From: Streptomyces sp. 1222.5
GTDB lineage: Bacteria > Actinomycetota > Actinomycetes > Streptomycetales > Streptomycetaceae
Direction: 5' to 3'
Assembly: GCF_900105245.1 (NCBI RefSeq)
Contig: NZ_FNSZ01000001.1
Coordinates: forward strand, 7,004,001-7,068,000
Length of the DNA: 64,000 nucleotides
Shown: piece after piece, positions 45,520-54,344 of the stretch
Layout: each line of letters starts with the position of its first letter
How positions within the stretch are numbered: position 1 is the stretch's first letter
The notes under the pieces: model-generated
The model's database searches: none
The model's input: the letters and a program-made list of their open reading frames with translations, nothing else
Told to the model about the DNA's origin: nothing
Made by a program: the position numbers and the translations under genes

Positions 45520-46206
45520 TCAGCCGGCGAGCGGGGTCAGCAGCATCCGCCCGGCGAACCCCACCGCCGCGTCCAGCCGTTCGGTGAACTCCTCGGCCAG
45601 GTCCCCGCAGCGGCGCAGTGCCCACAGCGCCCGCGCCGCCGCCCAGGTGGCGTCCCGGGCCCGCTCCAGGCTCCAGGAGCCCAGCAGATGGGTGAGCGGA
45701 TCGGCGATCTGGAGCAGATCGGGGCCCGGCATCAGATCCTCGCGGATGCGCTCCTCCAGCGAGACGAGGAGATCGCCCACGCGGTCGAACTCGTCCTCCA
45801 GCTCGGCCGGTTCGCAGCCGAGCGTACGGCAGGCGTCCACCACGGCGAGCGCGAGATCGTGCCCGATGTGCGCGTTGATGCCCGCCAGCGCGAACTGCAG
45901 GGGGCGTACCCCGGGGTGGTGGCGGAGCTGCAACAACGGCCGCCAGCAGGCGGGTGGACGGCGGCCCGCGGCCACCGTGTCGACCGCCGCGAGATACCGC
46001 TCGGCGAACCGCACGTCCAGCGCGATCGCCGCCCGCGGATCCCCGAACCTCCCGCCGTGCAGGTGCCGTCCGACCTCCTCGGTGACGGCCAGGTAGACGC
46101 GGTTGAACACGGCGACCCCGTCCCGCTCGGGCAGGGCCGCGTCGAGCGCGCGCATCCGGCGGAGGACCGCGTCGACGGGAGTGGTGAGGTGTTCCAACTG
46201 CGCCAT
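45520..46206 (-). CDS. DUF5995-family protein
   Basis: 228 residues, mainly helical, no membrane segment. The conserved-looking core is FALAGINAHIGHDLALAVVDAC with several His and Asp that could bind metal. I associate this with DUF5995, which is common in actinobacteria and has no known function. ATG 46206. It lies 78 bases upstream of the LLM gene's start on the same strand, possibly one transcript, and is divergent from the GH6 remnant. Confidence 0.75.
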   Translation of the reverse strand: MAQLEHLTTPVDAVLRRMRALDAALPERDGVAVFNRVYLAVTEEVGRHLHGGRFGDPRAAIALDVRFAERYLAAVDTVAAGRRPPACWRPLLQLRHHPGVRPLQFALAGINAHIGHDLALAVVDACRTLGCEPAELEDEFDRVGDLLVSLEERIREDLMPGPDLLQIADPLTHLLGSWSLERARDATWAAARALWALRRCGDLAEEFTERLDAAVGFAGRMLLTPLAG

Positions 46207-46346
46207 GAGGGAAGGGTCCCAGCCCTACGCCGACCGGCGTGCCGACCGGCCCGGTGCTTCGCCGGATCGGGGGAACGCGGGGCCGTACGGGGGTGCGGCG
46301 CCGCGCACGTCGCGGGGGACATCGCGGTGGAGGGGGCAACGGCACC

Positions 46347-47456
46347 GTGTCAGGCTTACGGGTCCGGCGCCTGGCCGAGCGGCGGGCCGCACGCGGGCGC
46401 GCCGTCCGGCGCGGGCTGAGGGCGGCGGTGGCCGCGGCGGTCACCGGGATCGGCACCGTCACGGGGGCGCTCTCGGCGCTCGGCGACGGCCACGGCTCCG
46501 ACCGGGCCCGGCCCGCGGCGAGCCACCGGGCGATTCCGGCGCCGCCGCCCGCCGTACCGTAGCGGCCGACGTCGGCGAGTGCGCCGGTCACGTCCCGGCC
46601 GACGCCGGAGGCAGGGCCGCCGACGAGGACGCCCGCACCGGCCGGGACCGGGAAGGGGCGGCGGACCGCACCCGTCCCGGGGCTCCTGTACCGCGACCCC
46701 GACTCCCAGGTGCGGGACCGGGCCCGCGCCCATCCCGCCGATCCACGTACCACCGTCATCGCGTCCAGGATCGCCGGGCAGCCGGCCGCGGTGTGGTTCA
46801 CCGACCCCGCCACGGACACCGTCGCCGGCCGGGTGCGCGCGGTCACCGCCGGCGCGGCGGCCATGGGCAGGCTCCCGGTGCTCGTGCCCTACGCCGTCCC
46901 GGACCGCGACTGCGGCGGCGCCCCCCCAGGGCGGTGCCGCCGATCTCGCCGCCTACGACGTCTGGATCGACGCCTTCGCCGACGGGCTGGGCTCGGGCGA
47001 GGTGACCGTGATCCTGGAGCCGGACTCCGTCGCGCAGTCGGACTGCCTGACGGCGGCGGCCCGGGCCGCCCGGTTCGCCTCGCCGGCCCGGGCCGGCCGG
47101 GTCCTGAAGGCGGCGAACCCCAGGGCGCGGGTCCACTACGACGCCGGTCACTCCGGCTGGAACCCGCCCGCCGAACAGGCGGCGCTGCTGCGGGAGGCGG
47201 GCGCCGCCGCCTCGGACGGCGTCTTCAGCGACGTCTCCGACTTCCGGGGCACGGCCGACGAGATCGCCTGCGACCGCCGGGTCCTCGACGCCCTCGGCGG
47301 GCCGGCCGGCCCCCGACACCGACCACGGGCGAGGCGCGCGTCGACGCCCACCTGTGGGTGAAGCTGCCGGGGGAGTCCGACGGCTGCCGGGGCCCGGCCG
47401 GGACGTTCACCCCGTGGTACGCCTACGACTCGGCGCGCGGGGTCCGGTCGTCGTAA
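46347..47456 (+). pseudogene. Decayed glycoside hydrolase family 6 (cellulase/cellobiohydrolase)
   Basis: A secreted GH6 gene that can no longer give a full product. GTG 46347 (after GGAGGGGG) begins a signal-like N terminus, but TAG at 46560-46562 stops the frame. The same frame resumes with LLYRDPDSQV, AVWFTDP and YAVPDRDCGG, which holds the GH6 catalytic Asp. A run of seven C (46921-46927) then shifts the frame by one; it continues AYDVWIDAFADGLGSGEVTV, LEPDSVAQ and HYDAGHSGWNPP. Near 47310 the frame shifts back to VDAHLWVKLPGESDGC, and about 25-30 residues normally between these parts (the DTSRNG region) are missing. The 3' end overlaps the convergent permease by 34 bases. Confidence 0.85.
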
Positions 47457-48814
47457 CGGGACGTGCCCTCGTCCAGCAGCGGCCCCTGCTTCTTCAGATG
47501 GGCCGGGGCGAAGGCGCGCAGCGTGTGGTAGCCGGTGATGACGACGAGGGTGCCGAGCGCGATGCCGCTGAGCGAGAAGGTGTCGGAGAACTTCATGCTC
47601 ACGTTGCCGACGCCGATGATGATGCCCGCGGCGGCCGGGACCAGGTTCAGCGGATTGCGCAGGTCGACCTTGGCGTTGATCCAGATCTGGGCGCCGAGCA
47701 GGCCGATCATGCCGTAGAGGATGACGGTGATGCCGCCGAGGACCCCGCCCGGGATCGCGGCCACGATCGCGCCGAACTTGGGGCAGATGCCGAAGAGCAG
47801 CGCGAAGCCCGCGGCGGCCCAGTAGGCGGCGGTCGAGTAGACGCGGGTCGCCGCCATCACGCCGATGTTCTCCGAGTAGGTGGTGTTCGGCGGGCCGCCC
47901 ACCGCGGTCGACAGCATGGAGCCGACGCCGTCTGCCGAGATCGCCGTACCGAGCTTGTCGTCCAGGGGGTCGCCGGTCATCTCGCCGACGGCCTTCACGT
48001 GTCCCGCGTTCTCCGCGACCAGGGCGATGACGACCGGCAGCGCGACCAGGATCGCCGACCACTGGAACGTCGGCCCGTGGAAGGAGGGCAGACCGATCCA
48101 GTCGGCCTGGGAGACGCCGGAGAGGTCCAGCCGCCAGTGGTCGGTGACCTTGCCGCTCGGGCTCATCGAGTGGATCTTCCCGAAGATCCGGTCGAACGCC
48201 CAGGAGATGAAGTACCCGAAGAGCAGTCCCAGGAAGATCGCGATGCGGGACCAGAAACCGCGCAGACAGACGACGGACAGACCGGTGAACAGCATGACCA
48301 GCAGCGCCGTCCACTGGTCCTGCGGCCAGTAGGTGGAGGCGGTGACCGGGGCGAGGTTGAAGCCGATCAGCATGACCACCGCGCCGGTGACGATCGGCGG
48401 CATCGCCGCGTGGATGATCCGCGCCCCGAAGCGCTGCACCGCGAGCCCCACCAGGAACAGCACGGCACCGACGACGAAGACCGCGCCGGTGACGGTCGCG
48501 CTCGTGCCGCCCTGCGCGCGGATGACGGCGGCGACGCCGACGAACGACAGCGAGCAGCCGAGGTAGCTGGGCACCCGGCCGCGGGTGGCGAGCAGGAAGA
48601 TCACGGTCGACACGCCCGACATCATGATCGCCAGGTTGGGGTCCAGGCCCATGAGCACCGGTGCCACGAAGGAGGCGCCGAACATCGCGACGACGTGCTG
48701 CGCGCCCAGTCCGACCGTGCGGGGCCAGGAGAGCCGTTCGTCGGGGCGTACCACCGCTCCGGGCGCGGGCGTGCGCCCGTCACCGTGCAGCTTCCAGCGC
48801 ACGCCGAGATCCAT
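47423..48814 (-). CDS. NCS2-family uracil/pyrimidine permease
   Basis: 463 residues with 12-14 membrane segments. QHVVAMFGASFVAPVLMGLDP at about residue 39 is the UraA-type first helix, and VALVAENAGHVKAVGE (substrate Glu) and GGPPNTTYSENIGVMAATRV the conserved core. Imports uracil or a related base with protons. The likely symbol is uraA, not assigned because substrate is uncertain. ATG 48814 on the minus strand. Its last 34 bases run over the GH6 remnant. A 138-base region with a palindrome separates it from the divergent lyase gene. Confidence 0.9.
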   Translation of the reverse strand: MDLGVRWKLHGDGRTPAPGAVVRPDERLSWPRTVGLGAQHVVAMFGASFVAPVLMGLDPNLAIMMSGVSTVIFLLATRGRVPSYLGCSLSFVGVAAVIRAQGGTSATVTGAVFVVGAVLFLVGLAVQRFGARIIHAAMPPIVTGAVVMLIGFNLAPVTASTYWPQDQWTALLVMLFTGLSVVCLRGFWSRIAIFLGLLFGYFISWAFDRIFGKIHSMSPSGKVTDHWRLDLSGVSQADWIGLPSFHGPTFQWSAILVALPVVIALVAENAGHVKAVGEMTGDPLDDKLGTAISADGVGSMLSTAVGGPPNTTYSENIGVMAATRVYSTAAYWAAAGFALLFGICPKFGAIVAAIPGGVLGGITVILYGMIGLLGAQIWINAKVDLRNPLNLVPAAAGIIIGVGNVSMKFSDTFSLSGIALGTLVVITGYHTLRAFAPAHLKKQGPLLDEGTSRYDDRTPRAES

Positions 48815-48899
48815 GTGGGGTTTCGCTTTCTCTGTACGTGAAGACGGTCCGAACCATTGTCACGTGTACCTCGCGGCTCTACGCTCGCACGGTCCTATT

Positions 48900-48916
48900 C
48901 ATGAACGAAGTTCATG
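48900..48916. promoter_or_regulatory. Palindrome between permease and lyase genes
   Basis: CATGAAC and GTTCATG arms around GAA (48900-48916), midway between the divergent starts. AT-richer than its surroundings; could be an operator for either gene. Confidence 0.4.
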
Positions 48917-48952
48917 TATCTGACCACCCTGCTCCCGAGATCGGAGTGCCCG

Positions 48953-50221
48953 ATGAGAGGAAGCCCCCGTGCGGCCGTGCTGCTCGCCGCCGTGGTGACC
49001 TTCACGACAGCCCTGCTCGCCCCCTCCGCGCACGCCGCCCCGGCCGCCGCCGGGGCCCCGCGCACCGCCGTCCTCGACGGCGCCCGCCTCGAGCGGACCC
49101 GGGCCCGCCTCGATCACGACCCCCGGCTGCGGCGGACCCTGAAGGACCTCACGACCCGTGCCGACACCTGGCTGGACCAGGGCCCCTGGACGGTCGTCGA
49201 CAAACCGAGGCCGGCGCCCGGAGGCGACGTCCACGACTACCTCAGCCAGGCGCCCTACTGGTGGCCCACGACCACCCCGACGGCCGGCAACCCCTGGGGC
49301 TGCCCGTACGTCCAGCGCGACGGGCAGCGCAATCCCGAGGTCGACACCGGTACGGACCGCCAGGACGCCGAGAAGGTCTTCGACGCCACGTACGACCTCT
49401 CGCTCGCCTGGTACTACACGGGCAGACGCGCCTACGCCGTGAAGGCGGGGGACATCCTGCGCACCTGGTTCCTGGACCCGGCCACCCGGATGAACCCGAA
49501 CCTGGACCACGCCCAGTTCATCCCCTGCAAGTACGACGGCCGGGCCATCGGCGTCATCGACTTCTCGCAGTCGTACACCAGCGTGCTGGACGCCCAGGCG
49601 ATCCTCGCCACGGGCGCACCCGGCTGGACCGCCGGGGACCGCGCCGCGATGGGCGAGTGGAACACCGACTTCCGTGACTGGCTGCAGAACAGCGACTTCG
49701 GCCGGCAGGAGGGCGCGGCCGCCAACAACCACGGCACCTTCTACGACATGCAGCTCGCCGCCCTCGCCTACGCCACCGGGGACACCGCCCTGGCCCGGCG
49801 GACCGTGCTGGCCGCCCGCACGGCCCGGATCGACCCGCAGATCGCGGGCGACGGCAGCCAGCCCCAGGAACTCGCCCGCACCCGCAGCTGGCACTACTCG
49901 ACCTTCGACCTCGTCGCGTACACCCGGCTCGCGGCCATCGGCCGGCACGTGGGCGTGGACCTCTGGCGCTACCGCGGACCCGACGGACAGAGCCTGGTCA
50001 AGGCCGTCGACTACCTGCTGCCGGCCGCGACCGGCGCCGCCGGCTGGCCGCACCCCGAGCTGGAGTTCCTCCGGTACGCGGCGGCCGATGTCGTCCACGC
50101 GGCGGCGGACGCCGGCGACCGGGCGGCGAGGGCGGCCGTGCCGCGCCTGGAGGCCCCGCCCGGGGGAGATCTGTGGGCGCTGCGGCCCGCCGCCGAGCAG
50201 CTGGACTCGATAGCGGGCTGA
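48953..50221 (+). CDS. Secreted alginate-lyase-family polysaccharide lyase
   Basis: 422 residues. Signal peptide with likely cleavage after AHA near residue 28, so it is exported. The alpha/alpha-toroid domain carries YWWPTTTPT, the catalytic-type NNHGTFYD near residue 258 and TRSWHYSTFDL, as in PF05426 alginate lyases. Cleaves uronate-containing polysaccharide by beta-elimination in relatives; the real substrate is not evident. ATG 48953 has GGAG ten bases upstream; an in-frame ATG at 48914 lies in the palindrome and would spoil the signal peptide. Confidence 0.88.
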   Translation: MRGSPRAAVLLAAVVTFTTALLAPSAHAAPAAAGAPRTAVLDGARLERTRARLDHDPRLRRTLKDLTTRADTWLDQGPWTVVDKPRPAPGGDVHDYLSQAPYWWPTTTPTAGNPWGCPYVQRDGQRNPEVDTGTDRQDAEKVFDATYDLSLAWYYTGRRAYAVKAGDILRTWFLDPATRMNPNLDHAQFIPCKYDGRAIGVIDFSQSYTSVLDAQAILATGAPGWTAGDRAAMGEWNTDFRDWLQNSDFGRQEGAAANNHGTFYDMQLAALAYATGDTALARRTVLAARTARIDPQIAGDGSQPQELARTRSWHYSTFDLVAYTRLAAIGRHVGVDLWRYRGPDGQSLVKAVDYLLPAATGAAGWPHPELEFLRYAAADVVHAAADAGDRAARAAVPRLEAPPGGDLWALRPAAEQLDSIAG

Positions 50222-50325
50222 CCAGGTACTTCCCAGAGTCCGGGGCTTCTGAGCGGTCGCTTAGTATGGAATGCGTCCGGGGGTGGGCGCGCCCCACCCC
50301 GCCAGCGATGCTCAGGAGCCCTCCC

Positions 50326-50784
50326 GTGACCGCCGAAGCCCCGACCGCCCCCGTGGTGTCCCACGGCCGGCTGATTCCCGTCACCGTCCACTTCGACGAC
50401 CTCGACGCGCTCGGGCTCCTGCACAACGCCCGCTACCCGCTGATGGTCGAGCGGGCCTGGACCGAGCTCTGGAACGAGCACGGCGTCCGCTTCGACGGGG
50501 ACTGGGCGGCCGCCGGCGACGCCTGCAACGCCGTCCGCGAACTCACCATCGGCTACGAGGCGCCGGTCACCCGCCCCGGCACGTACGCCGTGCATCTCTG
50601 GCTGGAGCGGCTCGGCGCCACCGGTCTGACCTACGGCTTCCGCTTCTGCTCGGCCGACGGGAGCGAGACCTATGCGCGGGGCACCCGGGTTCTCGTCCGG
50701 CTGGACTCGGCGACCCTGCGCCCCGCGCCGTGGAGCGACACCTTCCGGGCCGTGGGCGAGGAACTGCTGCGGCCCGCGGACTGA
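50326..50784 (+). CDS. Acyl-CoA thioesterase (hotdog, 4HBT type)
   Basis: 152 residues. Hotdog fold with VHFDDLDALGLLHNARYPLMVERAW, the Asp and long helix of 4-hydroxybenzoyl-CoA thioesterase relatives. Hydrolyses an unknown acyl thioester in the cytoplasm. GTG 50326 has AGGAG eight bases upstream. Convergent with the following lipoprotein, 16 bases apart, with no clear terminator between. Confidence 0.88.
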   Translation: MTAEAPTAPVVSHGRLIPVTVHFDDLDALGLLHNARYPLMVERAWTELWNEHGVRFDGDWAAAGDACNAVRELTIGYEAPVTRPGTYAVHLWLERLGATGLTYGFRFCSADGSETYARGTRVLVRLDSATLRPAPWSDTFRAVGEELLRPAD

Positions 50785-50800
50785 ACGGGGCCGGGCGCGG

Positions 50801-51355
50801 CTAGTGCCAGCAGGTGGCCTCGTCCCCGCCGCTGCCGTCCGCCTTGCTGCCGACGGACACCTCGAAGGCGATACCCGAACCCACCTCGGGTGCCGGGGAG
50901 ATGGAGCCGGTGGGGAAGTCGACGGTCAGCAGCAGATGCCGGCCGTGTTCGGTCCTCGTCCAGCAGGCGCCCTCCACGGAGGCGGGCGCCGCCGTGCCGC
51001 TCGGGTCCCGTTCGGGACGCCAGCCGGCCGCAGCGGCCGCCCTCGTGTAGTGCGCGACGACGTCACCGGGCCCGCCCGGGAAGGCGTACAGACGGTCCGC
51101 ATGCAGCCAGGGCGCACCGCTGCTGTCGTCGTCGCAGCCGGTGGTCACGCCCGTGCCGCGGTAGTTGGCGGGTGCGGCGGCACGGGCGGGTGCCGTGCCG
51201 AGCACCGGCTCGGCGGCCAGCCGCTTCAGGTCGCCTCCGGTGCCGTGGCAGCCGTCGCCGCCGGTGAGCGCGCATCCGCCGAGAAAGGCGGCCGGCACGA
51301 GGAGGGCGGCCGCCAGCCCGGCACGGGCGGAGGCGGACGGCGAAGTGGGGGACAA
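50801..51355 (-). CDS. Putative lipoprotein of unknown function
   Basis: 184 residues starting at TTG 51355, chosen because AGGAG lies just upstream and a lipoprotein signal (AGLAAALLVPAAFLGGC, lipobox LGGC) follows at once. No ATG or GTG gives this signal. The mature part has several cysteines (CHGT, GCDDDSS, CWTRTE, CWH) that could form disulfides outside the cell. No recognised domain. It lies just downstream of the MFS gene (53 bases), in the same direction. Confidence 0.75.
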   Translation of the reverse strand: MSPTSPSASARAGLAAALLVPAAFLGGCALTGGDGCHGTGGDLKRLAAEPVLGTAPARAAAPANYRGTGVTTGCDDDSSGAPWLHADRLYAFPGGPGDVVAHYTRAAAAAGWRPERDPSGTAAPASVEGACWTRTEHGRHLLLTVDFPTGSISPAPEVGSGIAFEVSVGSKADGSGGDEATCWH

Positions 51356-51408
51356 ACGGGTCTCCTGTCCGGGAACGTCGGAACCCGACGTGCCGGGGAG
51401 CGGCGCCG

Positions 51409-52623
51409 TCAGGGGCGTGGGTCGGGAACCGCCGTGGCCTGCGGGCCGATCTCCTTGCGGCCGCCGCGTTCGGCGGTGCGCAGGACGCCCGCGAACACCG
51501 CGAGCCCGCACGCCAGGACCGTCACCACGCAGAAGGACACCACCAGGCTGGTCGCCTGGGCAACCCCGCCGATCAGACTCGGTGCGATCAGCCCCGAGGT
51601 GTAGGTGATGGTCGCGACGCCCGCGATGGCCTGGCTCGGATTGGGTCCCGCGTGCCCGGCCGCCGCGAAGCACAGCGGTACGACCACGGCGATGCCGAGA
51701 CCCATCAGCGCGAACCCGCCCATCGCCACGGCCGGATGGCCGGCGAGGACGATCAGCAGCCCGCCGAGGACGGCCAGCATCCCGCCCGCCCGGACCGTGC
51801 GGACCGCGCCGAAACGGTTCACCACGGCGTCCCCGGCGATCCGGGCCACGGCCATCGTCAGCATGAAACCGGTGGTCGAGGCCGCGGCCAGACCGGCCGA
51901 ACTGTCCAGCCGGTCCCGCAGGAACACCGCCGACCAGTCCAGGCTCGCGCCCTCCGCGAACACCGCGCAGAAGCCGACCGTGCCGATCAGCAGCGCGGAA
52001 CGGGGTGGCAGGGCGAACCGCGGAGGCGGCTCCTCGTCCTCGGCCGGCTGGAGGTCGAGCACCCAGTTGCAGGCCAGCAGGCCCAGGAGGGTCAGGGTGG
52101 CCGCGGCGAGCGCGTGGTGCAGGCGGGCGTCGGAACCGAGGTGCGCGGCGAGTGTGCCCGCCGCCGAGCCGACCAGCGCGCCCGCGCTCCACATGCCGTG
52201 CAGGCCCGACATGATCGACTTCTCCAGCAGCCGTTCGATCTCGACGCCGAGCGCGTTCATCGCGACGTCGGCCATTCCGGCGGTGGCGCCGTAGGCGAAC
52301 ATGGCCAGGCACAGCGTGTACAGGTTCGGCGCGAGGGACGGCAGGATCAGCGACAGCGTCCACAGCGCGAGCAGCCCGCGCAGCGCCGTCCGGCTCCCGA
52401 AGCGGTGGCTGATCCGGCCGGCCAGCGGCATCGCGCACGAGGCGCCGAACGCCGTGAAGGCCAGCGCGAATCCCAACTGGCCGGCCCCGAGCGAGGCGTG
52501 GTCCTGGATCCAGGGCACGCGGGTCGCGAAGGAGCCGGTCACGGCGCCGTGCACGGCGAACACGGCCGCCACGGCGTACCGGGCGCGCCTGACCTCGCCG
52601 CGTGCGTAACCCACGTCACCCAT
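51409..52623 (-). CDS. MFS transporter
   Basis: 404 residues with twelve predicted helices. First helix AVAAVFAVHGAVTGSFATRVPWI; the loop GRISHRFGSRTALRGLLAL is the MFS motif A between helices 2 and 3. A central charged loop (LQPAEDEEPPP) divides the halves. ATG 52623 has GGAGGG upstream. Divergent from the ROK regulator with a nested palindrome between them (52677-52699), so probable target of that regulator. Could be a sugar or drug exporter. Confidence 0.88.
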   Translation of the reverse strand: MGDVGYARGEVRRARYAVAAVFAVHGAVTGSFATRVPWIQDHASLGAGQLGFALAFTAFGASCAMPLAGRISHRFGSRTALRGLLALWTLSLILPSLAPNLYTLCLAMFAYGATAGMADVAMNALGVEIERLLEKSIMSGLHGMWSAGALVGSAAGTLAAHLGSDARLHHALAAATLTLLGLLACNWVLDLQPAEDEEPPPRFALPPRSALLIGTVGFCAVFAEGASLDWSAVFLRDRLDSSAGLAAASTTGFMLTMAVARIAGDAVVNRFGAVRTVRAGGMLAVLGGLLIVLAGHPAVAMGGFALMGLGIAVVVPLCFAAAGHAGPNPSQAIAGVATITYTSGLIAPSLIGGVAQATSLVVSFCVVTVLACGLAVFAGVLRTAERGGRKEIGPQATAVPDPRP

Positions 52624-52676
52624 GTTCCAGTCCCTCCCCGGGAGTTCCCCACCCGCCGTGCGGCACGCGGCGTAAA

Positions 52677-52699
52677 CTATCAGGGACCCTGCCTGATAG
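52677..52699. promoter_or_regulatory. Nested palindrome between MFS and ROK genes
   Basis: CTATCAGG (52677-52684) and CCTGATAG (52692-52699) are perfect arms; the centre contains a second dyad CAGGGACCCTG (52681-52691). A natural operator for the ROK protein, shared by both divergent promoters. Confidence 0.55.
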
Positions 52700-52786
52700 A
52701 TAGGTCGTTTCACGTCCCGCGGGCCGGGGTGCGGCTCGTGGGACCGACGGGCGGCCCGGTCGCAGCGATCTGGGAGGATTCCCGTC

Positions 52787-54283
52787 ATGCCCGCATCACC
52801 GAGCACCGCCCGGGCCATCAACGACCGGGTCGCCCTCCGGCTGCTGCAGCAGGAAGGCCCGCTGACCGCGGGGCAGTTGAAGCAGCTGACGGGGCTGTCC
52901 CGGCCGACGGTCGCGGACCTCGTCGAACGGCTCACGGCCTCGGGGCTGATCACGGTGGTCGGCGAGTCCGGCGAGCAGCGCCGGGGCCCGAACGCCCGCC
53001 TCTACGGCATCGTCGCCGGCCGGGCCCACCTCGCCGCCCTCGACGTCCGCACCGAGGGCGTCCTCGTGCTCGTCTCCGACCTGGTCGGGCGGGTCCTCGC
53101 CGAGGCGTCCGTGCCGATCGGCGGCGACGCCGGGACCGGTCCCGCCGTGGAGCAGGCGGTGGCCGCGGTGGAGCGGACGGCCAAGGAGGCCGGGGCCGAC
53201 CGGCTGCACACCGTCGGCATCGGCGCGCCCGGCCTCATCGACCCGGCCACCGGCGACCTCCGCGACTCCGCCGGGCTGCCCGCCTGGCACCGGAACCTGG
53301 CCGCGGCCCTCCAGGAGCGGCTGCCCGGTGCCCGGGTCACCGTGGAGAACGAGACCAACCTGGCCGCCCTGGCCGAACAGCGTGAGGGCGCCGCCCGGGA
53401 CCGGGACACGTTCGTCCTGCTCTGGCTGGGTCACGGTGTCGGCGCCGCGGTCGTCCTGGACGGCATCCTGCGCCGGGGCGCGTCGGGCGGCACGGGCGAG
53501 ATCGGCTTCCTGCCGGTCCCGGGCACGACGTCCCTCCCGTCGGCGACCGACTGCGACGGCGGCTTCCACTCGCTTACGGGCGCGGCGGCGATCGGCGCGC
53601 TGGCGGTCCGCCTGGGCCTGCCGGCCCCCGCCACACCGGACGGCCCGGGCGCGGCGGCGATCGTCCGCCGAGCGTCGGAGACGACCACCGAGCGGCTGGA
53701 CGGGGGCGATGCCGGCACTGCTCGGGTGACCTCAGCGACCGGGCGCGGGCGGCTCACGCCTGGCGAATCGGTCCCTGCCGACGGGGGCGAGGGCCCTGCC
53801 GGTGCCGGCCGGGCGGCCGCATCGCCGGCGGAGGCCGGGCATGGGTGCTCCGCCCCCGGTGGATCCGCCTTCGTGGACGCGGTCGTCGCCGCCGACGGCG
53901 ATGTCGGCACGAACGGGCTGACCGGCTCGCCCGCTGCGGGGACGGACGCCGGGCGCGGGCGGCTCGCGCCCGGTGGATCCGCCCCCCTGGACGCGGACCT
54001 CGCCGCCCGCTTTCTCGGCGTTCTCGCCGATCGGATCGCCGTGGGTGTCGCCTCCGTCGTGGCCGTCCTGGACCCCGGCTGCGTGGTGCTCGGCGGGGAG
54101 GTGGGGCAGGCCGGGGGAGCGGTGCTCGCGCGGCTCGTGCAGGAGCGGCTGCGGCGCATGTCCCCGCTGGCCACCGAGGTGCGGGCCAGCAGCCTCGGCG
54201 GCACGGCCGTACTGCGCGGGGCCCTGCTGACCGCCCGCGAGCGCGCCCAGGACGAACTCTTCGCCCCGCCGGAGCGCCGCTAG
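52787..54283 (+). CDS. ROK-family transcriptional regulator with a repeat-built insertion
   Basis: 498 residues, about 100 more than usual. Winged HTH at residues 15-60 (TAGQLKQLTGLSRPTVADLVERL), then the ROK sugar-kinase-like domain (LGHGVGAAVVLDGILRRGASGGTGEIGF). The zinc motif of ROK repressors is lost: GEIGH reads GEIGF, and the CxCGxxGCLE cluster reads TDCDGGFHSLTG. Residues about 303-401 are a Gly/Ala-rich insertion made of degenerate repeats, before the normal C-terminal DLAARFLGVLADRIAVGV. ATG 52787 follows GGGAGG. Likely represses the divergent MFS gene. Confidence 0.88.
   Translation: MPASPSTARAINDRVALRLLQQEGPLTAGQLKQLTGLSRPTVADLVERLTASGLITVVGESGEQRRGPNARLYGIVAGRAHLAALDVRTEGVLVLVSDLVGRVLAEASVPIGGDAGTGPAVEQAVAAVERTAKEAGADRLHTVGIGAPGLIDPATGDLRDSAGLPAWHRNLAAALQERLPGARVTVENETNLAALAEQREGAARDRDTFVLLWLGHGVGAAVVLDGILRRGASGGTGEIGFLPVPGTTSLPSATDCDGGFHSLTGAAAIGALAVRLGLPAPATPDGPGAAAIVRRASETTTERLDGGDAGTARVTSATGRGRLTPGESVPADGGEGPAGAGRAAASPAEAGHGCSAPGGSAFVDAVVAADGDVGTNGLTGSPAAGTDAGRGRLAPGGSAPLDADLAARFLGVLADRIAVGVASVVAVLDPGCVVLGGEVGQAGGAVLARLVQERLRRMSPLATEVRASSLGGTAVLRGALLTARERAQDELFAPPERR
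53741..53998 (+). repeat. Degenerate internal repeats in the ROK gene
   Basis: Three related segments begin at about 53741, 53837 and 53951. The proteins read GRGRLTPGESVPAD, GHGCSAPGGSAFVDA and GRGRLAPGGSAPLDA. The last two share GGTGGATCCGCC-like DNA. They form the extra 100 residues of the protein. Confidence 0.75.
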
Positions 54284-54344
54284 GGCCGCGTCCGGCAGAC
54301 GCCGTACCCGGCCGGTCAGCGGTGCCTGCGGCTCGGGTCCGCAC

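Noticed and set aside
46347..46562. Small secreted protein of 71 residues as an independent gene
   Set aside because: It is in frame with the following GH6 sequence and looks like its signal part cut off by TAG.
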